From: Colias croceus
Lineage: Eukaryota; Arthropoda; Insecta; Lepidoptera; Pieridae
Direction: 5' to 3'
DNA length: 64,000 nt
Assembly (NCBI RefSeq): GCF_905220415.1
Contig: NC_059556.1
Span: forward strand, 8,196,501-8,260,500
Shown: piece after piece, positions 34,955 through 46,988 of the stretch
Layout of the letters: each line of letters begins with the position of its first letter
Position numbering within the stretch: position 1 is the stretch's first letter
Translations under genes and position numbers: made by a program
The notes under the pieces: generated by a model
The model's database searches: none
What the model was told of the DNA's origin: nothing
What the model saw: the letters and a program-made list of their open reading frames with translations, nothing else

Positions 34955-35430
34955 CTATCTATACATATAATAAATCTGTAGAAGGGTCAATTCTGTACAT
35001 TGAAAATATTGAAAAAATAAATAGCAGGGGGTGTTACTGGATCGATACCAAACCCAAATATGTGATTAAAAAAATTTTTGTCTGTCTGTCTGTCTGTCTG
35101 TATGTGAAGGCATCACGTGAAAACTAGCGGTTCGATTTCGATGAAACTTGGTATAATTATACCTTATTATCCTGGGCGTAAAATAGGATACTTTTTATCC
35201 TGGAAAAATACGTAGAAAAAAATTAATCTTAATTTTTCAGTTTTATCCATAGACGTTGTTCCGTAGAACCGCGAACACACGTTGCGTATTATTATAGGCC
35301 TAGCCGTATTTGGGAATTGGGTCCAATAGATATTTATAAGATGTTATTGACAGAGGTACTCAAAATGGAGAAATAACCATCCACGCGAAGACCGACATCC
35401 ACGCGGACGGAGTCGCGGGCGGAAGCTAGT
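34955..35430 (+). mobile_element. Helitron-like element, longest 'CTATACATATAATAAATC' copy
   Basis: Same head and tail as 5635-5969, but about 160 bp longer before the terminal hairpin (35,235-35,395). The extra segment contains ACGTTGTTCCGTAGAACCGC, TATTATAGGCCTAGCCGTAT and CATCCACGCGAAGACCGACA. Either this is the full-length form from which the shorter copies derive by deletion, or the segment was captured. The repeated CCACGCG words either side of the junction fit the first view. Confidence 0.85.
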
Positions 35431-37248
35431 GAGAAATAAGTTTGAATTTGTTTCTTATTTAATACGTAATATAATAACATAAGAAGCGAGTGAAACCGCG
35501 GGAGATAGATGGTTTATATTAAATTAAATCATATTATACCTACACACATTATTAAATTATATTCAGCAAGATATGAACTAAACTCTCCATTGTTCTTTGA
35601 CATTGACTGATTATCTTCAATCTTCAAGAAAAACAAATTATTACGTACTCATCTAGATAATAATCTTTGCAATCTTTTATCAATTTCTTTCTAGTACTTT
35701 CTAGGTCCAACTCAAAAATACCGAGCCAAAATGAACTTTACTTCTTGGTAATAACATCGCTATTGGATTGTTTGATTATGCCTAATATAGATAGGATGAA
35801 ATACATTAATCATAAACCATCAAATTGTTTAAAATTGTAATCCGATTAAAGGATTTTCAACTCTATCCCATACGCGTAAAGGTCAAATTGGGTTATTTAG
35901 GTTATTTAAGGCGAAGGTGCTACAAGATTGACATTTAAATAGTTAAGTGGAAGTGAAAGGTGATAGTTTTGATTAAAATTTGAAAATAATTGCGTCTCCC
36001 ACGAGGTTGTAATGGCTCAGTTTTTTGTTAAATCCAATGTTTAGTCGCAATTGTACTGTTCACTTCCTGTTGTTAGATTTCTAGTTCAGGTCAAAGTTAA
36101 AAAGGTTAACATGCTGTGACTAACAAATATAAAACTAATTTTTCTATAAAAAAATACATATGAATGGAATTAGCTGGTATTCTTTCAAAAATTCCCTGTT
36201 ATAAACTTTTATTTGCAATAACATTAGCCAGACAAATCAGACCACCACACCAGTTCAAGACCTCCCAACGGACAAACGAACAAAATAGCGCTGCTTTTAC
36301 GTTGTTTTCCACGAATCGTTGATGCGTTGTATTTCCATCAATTAGTTGGTAATTGCGAGCGGACAGATAAAAATAGTGTTGTGGAGATCCATGCGGAAAG
36401 AAAACATCTTTACAAGAATAACTGCAAATCGAATAATTTATTTGATACGCGCCTTAAATGGACAGAAAGTAATGGAGTCGAATTTACTTTTTATTTTTTG
36501 AAATTTGAGGAATGATCAAATATGTGTTTACATTGATTGATATAAGTATGAGAAATAAGGATGATAACAAACTCAGAGACCTAGCGTTAAAAACTGATGT
36601 AGGTATAGGTACGTAAAATAAGAATTAATATTAACCATGATTTAAAAGAACGAGCTCATTTCTAATTAAAAGTGCCATAATTTATGATTTAAAATTAGAT
36701 TAACATTATTTAACTCTTTGATGATGATTAATCAGAACCCGTCATAAATTATTTAAAAGCGTATTAATTAGAACAAGTAAAGTGTAGAAAGTGTGGAAAA
36801 ACGTTTTCAATACTGTTAGTATGAGTTTCCATTAAGAAATAACATTCTGTATATAATATTAATATAAATAATCGAAGCATACGACTGTTGGACAATAAAA
36901 ACAATAGAGTAGATAATAATTAATCTTGTAAATCTTAATGAAATAATAAATAATGTAACTGAAATTTGGTTTAAACAAAGCTTCGGTCCTTCAATAAAAT
37001 AACATAATTAAAAAAAACCAGTTGTTTTGTGTAAAAAAAAATTGCAAACTTATAGGTAGGGAAACAACTGCCCACACAGGCTTGCACTAAAATTTCGACC
37101 ACTCATTGCAATTTTAATGTAAAAATATCAAGTTGGATTATATATTTTCAATGTTTATCCTGCTTTAATTGTCAATTTTATATCATGTTACTTTGCAAAT
37201 GACAATATTCCCTTATGAGCGATTTTATCAGCAATATGTACATTGTTA
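35431..37248. other. AT-rich DNA, nothing recognised
   Basis: A GAAGCGAGTGAAACCGCGGG trace at about 35,482 is probably a decayed Helitron-like 3' end. The 62-codon frame at 36,327 is not convincing. Otherwise featureless. Confidence 0.55.
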
Positions 37249-37528
37249 TGCCTCCTCCACATTACTCGCGAAGTTGAACGAGGTTAGACGAATAAACTAA
37301 TGTAGAGAGGCACTTCGGCTTACTTCGTCCAACTTTACCTCGCCTCGGCCGACTTCCGTTTGTTGTCAGTTTTTGCGCCCGAGTCAAAGGGCACGAAGTT
37401 ACCTGAAGTTCGTTGAACGTATGCGCTCCTCGCGAAGTTGAACGAGTGTGTAGTGTAGCACCGCGGACTTCAGTCAACTTCGGCAGAGTACTTCGCCGAG
37501 GAACTTCCCGAGTAGTGTGGAGGAGGCA
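37249..37528. mobile_element. 280-bp Harbinger-like MITE with TTA target duplication
   Basis: TGCCTCCTCCACATTACTCG at the left and CGAGTAGTGTGGAGGAGGCA at the right form TIRs with one mismatch over 20 bp, flanked on both sides by TTA (37,246-37,248 and 37,529-37,531). A 3-bp TWA duplication is the hallmark of PIF/Harbinger. CGCGAAGTTGAACGAG occurs twice and related ACTTCGNC words many times inside, as sub-terminal repeats. GC-rich and non-coding; the minus-strand frame across it is incidental. Confidence 0.85.
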
Positions 37529-37531
37529 TTA

Positions 37532-38109
37532 CAAGTATTGCCATATCTAAAAAATTAAAATATTTTACAGAAATAAAATGCAGGAAAACAAACATTTAAT
37601 CCTGTACGTTGGATAAAATAAAAATAAAAACAATGATAAATAGCCTATGTAACATTGTCATTTAGAGAAATAAAAATTGTCGGCTATTTCAAAGGGCATA
37701 CATTTAACGGTTGAAATTATAGCACGCGATATTAGTTCATATTCCTATGGGTTAAAAAACGATATTCCCGTAACGCAATTGAGACCTTTGACATTTGCGA
37801 AAACATCTGTCGATTTGAAATTTTAGCGGGTGGTCCTTAAGCGATGGTACTTGAAACTCAGAAATTGATAAGTCTAATTAAATTGAGTTCTTGTGATTAC
37901 TATAACGAGAATTTTAATGATAACATTTTATACGAGATGGAAGTAATGCGAATTAAATTTAATTATTTTGTAGTATTAATGGACTCCGGCCATTTTGTAT
38001 TATTAGCCTTGTCATAATAGTTCGTATTATTATGATGAATAGAAATCTTAAATGTAGGTACTTTATATGAATAAAATTAAACTGCATTTATTAAATTTAT
38101 ATTATACCT
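37532..38109. other. AT-rich DNA, nothing recognised
   Basis: No feature visible. Confidence 0.6.
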
Positions 38110-38290
38110 ACTAGCTTTCCGCCTGCGGCCTCGCCCGCGTTTTTAAAGAAAAACCCGCATAGTTCCCGTTGACGTGGGATTTCCGGGATAAAACCTAGCC
38201 TATATTGCTCAGTGAAGATGCAGCTTTCTAATGGTGAAAGAATTTTGGAAAACGGTTCAGTAGTTTACACATCTATACTAATATTATAAA
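38110..38290 (-). mobile_element. Helitron-like element
   Basis: From the plus strand: ACTAGCTTTCCGCCTGCGGC, CCCGTTGACGTGGGATTTCC, GGGATAAAACCTAGCCTATA, ending TCTATACTAATATTATAAA. Related to 2476-2698. It lies less than 100 bp from the long-TIR element at 38,385. Confidence 0.8.
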
Positions 38291-38384
38291 GAGGAAAGGT
38301 TTGTAATTATGTATGTATACGTATGTATGGTTTTCACGCATAAACACACATATATATATATATTATATTCTAAATAAATACATT

Positions 38385-39619
38385 ATGGTTAGGGAGCCAG
38401 GTGCAAATTTGGTTCATTATTTCCTCTCAAGAGATAATTCGTCAGACGCATCAGAGTATAGTATTATAAAGCCTCGTGAACGTCAGCTGGCGCTCGGTTG
38501 GGGGGGTGAGCGGTAGTAGCCTCCCACGCACGTAGGAAAAAAAAAATACATTCATTCATTTCCTCTCAGCTAAAAATTTGTCAAATTGTAGCTAACCCAA
38601 TATCTAAACGAAAAAAAATAATCAGCTGGTTACAACATGGTGTATTATACGTCAGCTGGTGTCTCGAACATGAAAAAAATAAAATTATTTTCCGTGATTT
38701 CCTCTCAAACAAAAATTTACCTGATGATAGCTTATATGTAACTGTGGATATATATATAGGACAGCTGGCTGTATCTTGGTGGAAAAACCGTCAGCTGATA
38801 CTTTGAAAGTTATTACATAGGAGTTAGACAGAAGCATCTATTGCCAATTTATATGCATCAACTGACTAGGTTTTCCTCGAATTATTGCTAGCTGATTTTT
38901 TTTATTTATCGCATCAGTATATTAACAATCAGCTCACAAATTTTCATCTGAGATGAAATGACGTATCTTTAATTATTATCGTTATTTTTAAAAATTCAAG
39001 CAACACACGCTAGCATAATATAGACAGTAATAAGGTACTTGGAGGTGGTTAGTTGTGCGCATGATCGGGGTACTACGTACATTCAGCCACATCGGTAAAC
39101 ATGTTTTTACAAATATTATAAACTGCATTTAAAAATAACTATCATATCATCAAATTCACATAACTACCTAAAAGTGTAACAAATATGAAATAACCCACTA
39201 AAAACATTAGTTAACTATAATTATTAAAAAAATAATAGTATAATATATAATTAATAAAGTTATTACTTATCTTTTACGGGGACTTATGTTGATGGAATTC
39301 CACGTATCTCGATGATTTTGTTAATGTCTCATTATATTCGAGACACCAGCTGACGTATAATACACCATGCTGTAACCAGCTGATTATTATTTTTCGTTGA
39401 GATATTGGGTTAGCTACAATTTGACAAATTTTTAGCTGAGAGGAAATGAATGAATATACTTTTTTTTCTTACGTGCGTGGGAGGCTACAACCGCTCATCC
39501 CCCCAACCGAGCTCCAGCTGACGTTCACGAGGCTTCATAATACTATACTTTGATGCATTTTACTAATTACCGCTTGAGAGGAACTTGGTCATAATATCTG
39601 CTTCTGGCTCCCGGACCAT
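38385..39619. mobile_element. 1,235-bp element with ~285-bp terminal inverted repeats
   Basis: The left arm (38,385-38,669) and right arm (39,338-39,619) are inverted copies, about 85-90% alike by eye. Outer ends are ATGGTTAGGGAGCCAG and CTGGCTCCCGGACCAT. The arms share GCCTCGTGAACGTCAGCTGG, CTCCCACGCACGTA, TTTCCTCTCAGCTAAAAATT and GTGTATTATACGTCAGCTGG. CAGCTG occurs eight times and TTTCCTCTCA-like words about six times. The ~670-bp middle has no coding capacity. Long arms with repeated sub-terminal words suggest a non-autonomous DNA transposon (foldback- or MULE-like); no clear target-site duplication was found. Confidence 0.8.
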
Positions 39620-40245
39620 TAAAATTAACAACACAACCTATTTCCATAATTTTCATATCGATTAAACATTTTTAAATGTCGCGCTATTATGAAACAAAAT
39701 TCCTGAAAGAAATAAATTATTTTATGCAATTAATTTATATACCAATTTATTTATATTTTGCTCTTTCACGCATATCGAGTTGTTTTTAAGTTGTCAAACG
39801 TGGCTAGGATACAGATAAAAATAATGTAAAATAAATATGGTTATGAATTATGACATATCTATAAAACATAATTTAATGTCAAAGGTCCTTCTTACCCTTT
39901 TGGCTCGGAACACTAAAAACATAACAAACATTTAGACAAGCGTAAAAATAACAAATATATAATAACAAATTTCCATAAGCAAGGAAATAAAGTTGTCATA
40001 TAATCCTTAATTAAAAAGATTGTTTTCACTCTTCTGAAAATTGACTAGCGGTAATATTTAGTTTGCACACAAGTCATTAGTAGTAGATAATAGATATTTC
40101 ATATTATCACTACTGTTAAAAGTATCTGTAAAAAAACTATGGAAAAAACGCTATAAACGTTTTGTCGTCTGCATCACTGCTCTTATGTCATATTCTACCT
40201 ATTACAAAATAAAAAATGTGCGCGTGTACTAGTGTACACACACAG
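39620..40245. other. AT-rich DNA, nothing recognised
   Basis: No feature visible. Confidence 0.6.
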
Positions 40246-40402
40246 GAAGTGAAACTTCTTTATGACCTTATTTTTCAAAAAAATAATTTACTATATGCAT
40301 TATGGCGCGTAACGGAAAAATGTCACGCGTAACGAAAAAATGTTACACAAAATTTTATGTAATAATGTTATGAAAAATTGTTAAATAAAGAAGTTTCACT
40401 TC
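40246..40402. mobile_element. 157-bp MITE with self-palindromic TIRs
   Basis: GAAGTGAAACTTCTTTAT (40,246-40,263) is inverted as ATAAAGAAGTTTCACTTC (40,385-40,402). The terminus is itself an imperfect palindrome (GAAGTGAAACTTC). The interior repeats CGCGTAACGGAAAAATGT as CGCGTAACGAAAAAATGT. Related words occur at 20,770-20,890 and 62,900-62,960. Confidence 0.75.
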
Positions 40403-43288
40403 AATAGTTCAACTACACACACAACACCATAACACATTACACTTGACAGTTTTGAACCTGCAGGAGCAAACAATAAAACAATACCTGTGAAAGTACCTCC
40501 AGTTCTGTAGTACTACGTTACCATAAAATCATAAATAGACTGCTGATGACCATACTATTTATTCATACATAATCCAGTTAGCCAAACCCTTCACACTACA
40601 CACACTTATGATACAAAATAAAATACGAACGACTTTCATAATTGGGCCTTATTATGCCGCATCAAACAAATGTTTCGGAATTCATTCCACGAAATCTATA
40701 TAAGTAGCGTCAGAAGAATAATCCTGCTCTTTTGTAATAGCGTCAATTATTCGAGATTATATGTATTACTCGCCAATTATAAGTTTGTAATTTCGTTCGA
40801 AGGATGCGGGAATAGATTCTTGCGAAGTGTGTTATTTTGAGTGCGTTGACTTATAGGAAATATACATGGGTTTAACTATAGGTTTTTAGATAGGTATGCT
40901 TTTTTTTAATGTAAAAGCGTTGAAGTAAAATACATTTGGTGTGCCTTGTGACCTTTTACTGATTTCCAAAATGAAAATTTGGAAGGAAGAAGATACTGAA
41001 TAAACATTTTATATTTCAACGGCGATTTGTTTACCTACCTACTTACGAAATTTGTAGAGACCTTTACATCAATAAGTCCATAGAAACTCATGATTCCTCT
41101 AATAAGTTAGAACTACCATATTATAAAGAAGTTTATCAAGCAGTTTCCATAAAAAGATGGCATGTAAATTTTTCAATTTTTTTTATAAAATGATAATGAT
41201 CCAAAAAATAAATTGCCATCATTGCTGACGCTACTCCATCCTCCGGGTACCGTTTAAGCGACTTATCATTATGTAATTACTATCATTGTACACACACATT
41301 GTATTGTTCATAATCTATGTAGGGACGGAATTGGATGATCCGATTTTGAATTCAGTTGAATGATGTAAGGAAACTAGAGAGCTAAATTTTTAAAACATAA
41401 AAGTGGAAAGTTTTCTGAACATTTTTCATCAGATATGCGAATTTTTTTTGTAAAAAGTGAACGATTGTGTTTGTTTTGTGCATATTGAATAGGTAGTTGT
41501 ATTCAAAATAATTTCATTGTAAGTGAATTTGAGCTTCCCAAAATTAAGCGTGGTAGAGCTATAGTTAGAGATGGAACATTTACGTATGAATGGATCGAGT
41601 TCAAATTTTGTTCAAATATTATTAATTATCTGAATACCTATACAAAATAGCTTTGCCCTCGTGAAAAAGACAATTGCTTAAATAAAAACAAATACGTATG
41701 AATTGAAAGGTAACACGAATCTTAGTTTCCATTGTTGATTATGCTGTTTTTCATTATTTAGAGCTTTATCAAATTTTAACCCCAAAAATAACACATTTTG
41801 AAAAGTTTGCATAAACCTCATTCTCCTTATTTTTGCGAAGTTATAAGTAATATGATAAAATTACACAATACTTTATATATCCTAATTCGCACATTACGAT
41901 TACGTCAGTAAGCAGTTCAAAAGAACTATATTGGACAAAGAAACCGCTTCTAAGAATCCCTTGATTAAATTAATCAGAGTTATTAGATTTTTTCATGAAT
42001 TCCAAAGGACAATGACTTGCTGGTTGTGGTTTGAAGGCGAAATATAAACTATTAACGTAGGATTTCATATTTAATTGATGCTAGAGAGTTCTATAATTAT
42101 AACCTTTTTAAACATGGTTTAAATATTTTTTTCTTGTTGATAAAGAGTGAGTAAAAACTTAAAACATAAATTGCGGTAAAATATTATAATATAAATTTAT
42201 TATATTAGGTGTGTATCGTGCATAATTCCGTCCAAAAGCTTAAATTTCTTCAGTTTTAAAATAATGACCAGTTTATACGTCGTTAAGTTGTTGCATCGGT
42301 CCGAGTTTTCGTACAAAATAGAAATGATTTAGCATTTTTCATAAAACACAAATGTCATACTACTTACTGTATCTGCTATATACCTAGACTAGAACTACGA
42401 AAATGTTCCAATTCTTGACATAAAAAGATTGTGGCTCCAAAATGAATAAAACAGGCGTGAAAACAATACAATAACTTACGACAGCCGTGCTGAGATAATT
42501 CCCTGTAAAACCTTTTCAAACCCTTTCGTCTCGCAAAAAGGTCAAACTGAAGCTGACGTTAAGAAGTTAAATGTTTAATGATACGGAAAATGATTTGGTT
42601 TAGTAACTTAATACTGTACACTGGCTACTTATTACCTGCGAGGAAATCACAACCTTATTATTAAGGCGTTTAATTTCAATTCAGGACAACACTTTTCGTG
42701 CACGAGCTTTCATGTAACTCTGAGCTTAATTTTAAAGATTTAAGGTTGAATTTTGGGTGGTAAGTTCATGACATTTGAGTTGTGGTAAGCCACTGTTTAG
42801 TGTCGGCTTACACATACGAGTTTCGATGTCCAAAATTCGATTCCCGTTTACTTAAGCTTGTTCGGGGAAAAGTGTTTTGTTGGTTCAATAAATAAAAATA
42901 GTATAGGTCGCGGTTTTAAATTATTAATTAATACAGCATCTCAAAAAATTCAGTCTTATTCTTTAGAGAAATTAATTTTACAGTCACATGCCAATTATGG
43001 GGACGTGGGGAAAATAACTTATATAGGTAAGTACCTTTTTAATTTTTTTGGCTAAAAATGTCAAGCCACATTCAAACTAATTTAAACGACTTACGACTTA
43101 CCTAATGATGATATCCAGGTACTATATTATTATATCTTTTATGCTGAAGAAGTATAATTATCTCAGTCTGTGGCCTCTGTGCTACCTTCGCTGAGAGAGC
43201 TTTGTATTTCTTAAGGCACCGTTCTAAGCAAATGACCAACAGTTTTATAAAATACAAGATAGATTCGTCAATACTCTGATATACTTCT
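40403..43288. other. AT-rich DNA, nothing recognised
   Basis: Nearly 3 kb without recognisable gene, repeat family or inverted repeat; probably single-copy intronic or intergenic sequence. Confidence 0.6.
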
Positions 43289-43302
43289 TTTGCAATACAT
43301 AT

Positions 43303-43351
43303 AAATAAATAAATATTTATTAATATTATATAGGTACCATTTCTTTATTTA
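43303..43351. mobile_element. Very short retroposon remnant with 14-bp target duplication
   Basis: TTTGCAATACATAT at 43,289-43,302 is repeated exactly at 43,352-43,365. The 49 bp between start AAATAAATAAATATTTATTA, like the reversed SINE tail at 2972. This looks like a dead-on-arrival SINE/LINE insertion consisting of little more than the tail (minus strand by tail orientation). Confidence 0.7.
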
Positions 43352-43365
43352 TTTGCAATACATAT

Positions 43366-44820
43366 CATTCTAGACTATTGAATCCTATCAACTGCTGAAA
43401 GCAATTAGGTATTATGGTCCATATTTACTTACACTATACCAAATTCTTATTCACTGCAGTTCAGCTCGTTACTATTGATTCGGCTCCCATGTTAAAAAAC
43501 ACTTTATTCTTATCCTACACTAAACGATACATACGAAATGAGTCTCACAATCCAACCAAAACATTAATAAACCTCACATCTTTAAACCTCCGAAACACGT
43601 GAATATATTTATTCGCTAACAAGCTCCCCAAAGGGTAAAATACCCACAAATAATATCACAATTTATAAGATCATTTACACTAACAGTTGCATACATGTAC
43701 AAGCATATTGAATTGTCCCCCACTGCGCACGCGCAAAGCACGCCGATAATTAAGACATATATCAGCCATCTTTGATAGCAACCGGATAACGATGTTCAAA
43801 TAACGTTATTTTTATTATGTTTCTATTAAGGATAGTGTACCTATATGAAAAATTGTATAAAACCAATGCCTAATATCTGGGTATTGATTCAGTAAATGTT
43901 GACTACCAAAATGAAAATAGGTAATAATTTCATTCGATCTCTCTAACTAATAAGCAAGCTAACACTCATAATTAAATTCATTTGAATTTGTGCCTTCAAT
44001 TCACATTGATCAATTAATTAGGTACTTGCAAGACGAACTTTGTATTATACTAAAACAGATGTATTCCATTCCTTTCGGACAAAAACCTACCACTGCCAGT
44101 AAGATTTATGGATGTACAAACCCTTTCTGAACTGAAACTAAACGGATTATGTTTTAAAATATTTTTTATTTAAAATCTAAAAAGTTTAATAAGCGCAAGT
44201 AAGCAAAGTAGCGCTTAGAACTATCATAACAGTATTGGCAAGTCCTATTTCTGGTTGTCATTCAGAAATGACTGTATCTACATATAAAAGCACAGGTTTA
44301 TCTATTTTCCTAGATTAGTCTTCAGCTTACAGCTAAAAGTAACAAAATTTCAAATGATACCATTATGGCAAATAACTTATTGATAGATACCTACCTACTT
44401 TTAATTACCTATCTTCATTTCTATGTTTGTTAACATTTATAAATTTGAAACCAAAAGTCAAGATCACCATAAAATTTAAATCGAGAAAGCTAGTCACGCT
44501 AAACCTGTGATCATACATTCCCGACTTAGGGCGCATTAACCAAAAATTACTGAGCGCAACTAACAATGAGGAATGCAAATTTTGGGATGAAAGAGGCTAC
44601 TATTATGAATCTGTATACATTTCTTTATTATAGAGTTTACGTTGCAACGGTCGATTCTCCCAAATCTAAGCAATACTGTGCTCATAAAATTTTATAATCT
44701 GCTTCTTGTTTTTATTTCTCCTTTGTTTTCATTAGGCTCCGTTATCTGTGGTAATTTTTGATACCTACGTAATAAGATACTATCTTTTGTTTCCATTTGC
44801 TTTCTCGAGTGCTTTATTGA
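43366..44820. other. AT-rich DNA with one NRF1-like GC motif
   Basis: ACTGCGCACGCGCAAAG at about 43,730 resembles an NRF1-type TGCGCANGCGCA palindrome, followed 40 bp later by GCCATCTTTG. No gene is seen beside it. The 62-codon frames here are not convincing. Confidence 0.5.
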
Positions 44821-45170
44821 TTTTTTTTTATGGTAGAAGAAGGCAAACGAGCCGACGCTACGCCTTGCCTGATGGTAAGCTAAGGGCGCCGCCCATAGAC
44901 TACCGTAACTGGGTTACGGGTGTTGCCTACTGGTAAGGGATTTGGAAGGAGTTAGGTAGAAGGGGCGAGGATGGGAGGGAATGAGGATAGGGAAGGAGAG
45001 GATGGGTAGGGGATGGGAAGGGATGTGGGCCTTCGGACCCCTCACTCACCGTACGGAACGCGACAGTAAACTGTCACTATGGCGCCAATATTCTGTGAGG
45101 GTGTGGTACCTTCCCCGGTGCGAGCGTGGCCCAATTCGTGCCGAAGCATGCTCGACTCCCACTATCAAAA
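44821..45170 (-). mobile_element. Non-LTR retroposon 3' region (poly(A) on the minus strand)
   Basis: A T10-type run at about 44,821-44,829, then GGCAAACGAGCCGACGCTAC, GCCTGATGGTAAGC, GCCGCCCATAGACTACC, a G/A-rich stretch (GGGATGGGAAGGGATG) and GTGTGGTACCTTCCCCGGTG, ending near CGACTCCCAC. The order GGCAAACGAG..CCTGATGGTAAGC..GCCCATAGAC is familiar from dispersed lepidopteran retroposons. The T-run puts the 3' end at the left. Open frames over it are incidental. The right limit is approximate. Confidence 0.65.
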
Positions 45171-45756
45171 TCGAGATCGATATAGCTACTGTTTCTTCTA
45201 TTCTTCTATACTTAGGTATTTGATGAATTGTGTGTTTGATTATATTATTGTAAATACCTAAGTACGTAGTCTGGATTATTATTGTGGCTACTAAATATAT
45301 TATAATAGAAAGTAAGAATATCAATATATTAACGATAAAAATATGCTTAAAAGATAACATTTCTTAAGTCAAACCTTGGTTTTCTGATTTCTTACGATCA
45401 ACGAAAACAACATATGTATAGCATTCTAGCATCAAGACGACATCCACAACTACATCTAGCCTATGCACATCCAACGGGAAATCATAATCACATCTCGACC
45501 TTCTACACGGCACGCCATGATTAAAAATCAGCAACCATCACGCTATCCATTGACAGATACACGGTCGCGTGCCACAACCACGTGGCCTAGCCGTTATATG
45601 TTATGTACACGCAAACACGCGAACGCGTAAGCTTACGCACAAGCTTTGGAAGTGCACGAAGGCAATTTGTATGCTTGGTATGGTCATCAAGGTGAAGACG
45701 TCACTACGTAACAATGGTAGTTGTTTCTATGCTATACGATATACGAGTTGATAGTA
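45171..45756. other. Unassigned DNA
   Basis: AT-rich to 45,440; then GC-richer to about 45,700 with ACACGCGAACGCGTAAGCTT words. No gene or repeat recognised. Confidence 0.5.
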
Positions 45757-46122
45757 CATAGTACAGTATAAGCCAGTACGTTAATTGAGCATAGCGTTTG
45801 TCTAACAGAGCATTTAAGCGAGCGAATGTTCATTCTAACCCTACTATATCAAATTATTTTAGTGTAAACAGACGGAAAGCATTCCTTCGTTTGTTCTTAG
45901 TGCGTTTGAAAAGATTCTATGCATGTGCATTTAGATCAAACGAACATAGAGCTAGAGCAAGAGCATTCTTTCGTGATCTTTTAGTGTAAACGTTTATTCG
46001 TATTCAGTATTGTTCAGTATTAGAACATTGCATAGTGTGGTTAGATCGAACATTCTCTGCTTTGATGTAAATGCACCGTTACATAGTATAAGGCAGTACG
46101 TTGTTCGAGCATGGTGTTTGTC
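45757..46122 (+). repeat. Direct repeat about 324 bp apart
   Basis: ACATAGTACAGTATAAGCCA..GTACGTTAATTGAGCATAGC (45,757-45,803) is echoed by ACATAGTATAAGGCAGTACG..TTGTTCGAGCATGG (46,081-46,122). AGTGTAAAC also repeats between them. This may be an old segmental duplication or a pair of terminal repeats of an unrecognised element. Confidence 0.55.
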
Positions 46123-46137
46123 CATAAAAATAGTCTG

Positions 46138-46319
46138 CAAAAAAAGTATTGCTATGAAAAGCAGTGCCCCGGTATTTCATCTGAACGATCGATTCGATTC
46201 TATGGTTTGTAAAGAATTTAACATCGATTTAGCAGATTGTAGAATCTTCTTAGATACATCAAACTATAACTTTCCTTTTATAATGGAATATCAAATGAAT
46301 AAACGACTTAGGACTGATT
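46138..46319 (+). other. 60-codon ORF running into a MITE (not called a gene)
   Basis: ATG at about 46,138 reads MKSSAPVFHLNDRFDS and stays open for some 60 codons, with a balanced amino-acid mix. Its last codons (RTDFSILG) come from the terminus of the MITE at 46,311. The reading frame's end is thus transposon-derived, which argues against an old conserved protein. No motif recognised. Confidence 0.2.
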
Positions 46320-46485
46320 TTTCAATCCTTGGTTAAAACTTAGTCATCGAATAACGTATTAAACTACCGTTTCAAAAATGAATTCTATTTGTCCGTGTAT
46401 GACAGTCTACAGGTGACATTTTAAAATGTTCGTGTAATACTTTATTGGACGGATAAATTTTAATCAAGGAATGAAAAATCGGTCC
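46311..46485. mobile_element. 175-bp MITE with ~30-bp TIRs and TTA target duplication
   Basis: GGACTGATTTTTCAATCCTT..GGTTAAAACT at the left is inverted at the right as GGACCGATTTTTCATTCCTT..GATTAAAATT (four mismatches in 30). TTA flanks both ends (46,308-46,310 and 46,486-46,488). TTTGTCCGT / ACGGATAAA words continue the symmetry inside. The TTA duplication and GG-starting termini fit a PIF/Harbinger-type MITE; I recall this terminus as widespread in Lepidoptera. Confidence 0.85.
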
Positions 46486-46488
46486 TTA

Positions 46489-46988
46489 ATGTTCGAACTC
46501 GGCGATCAACCAAAAATAAAAATATTTATTATTTACTTTTATAGATACCTAATAGATTATACATATTTAATATTATAAGAACAATAGTCTCTATAATATT
46601 ACGTCTATTGTTCATTTATTACGTTTCTATTATAATAAACGATAACAAAACTCAGTCTTGTAACGTCAATGCGGTAATTCAGTGCATTCCCCTATAGCAG
46701 TGGTGTGGAACTTGCCCATGCTTTTAATGTTGTTTTTAACTTGATAACGGAAAATAATTTCTTGGAAATACGATCTGATAGATAAAAGATTTTATACTTA
46801 GTATAATGCACTTTTTGTAGTATAAAAAAATTAGATGCTTTTATGTTACTTTTATATTGCTAAGTAAAGACGCATTACTTCCTTATTAGTGTATTGAATG
46901 AGTGATTTAAAAAAACGTTGTTTAATTATATAGAGATAGGTGATCTTAAAAATATTCCTACTAACTATATTTCTTTTAGAAGCTCTAT
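46489..46988. other. AT-rich DNA with a small hairpin
   Basis: GAACAATAG and CTATTGTTC, 17 bp apart, form a 9-bp stem at about 46,579. Otherwise featureless. Confidence 0.55.

Noticed and set aside
38313..38516. 67-codon frame at the left arm of the long-TIR element
   Set aside because: Lies across the element boundary and is not matched by the inverted arm; incidental.
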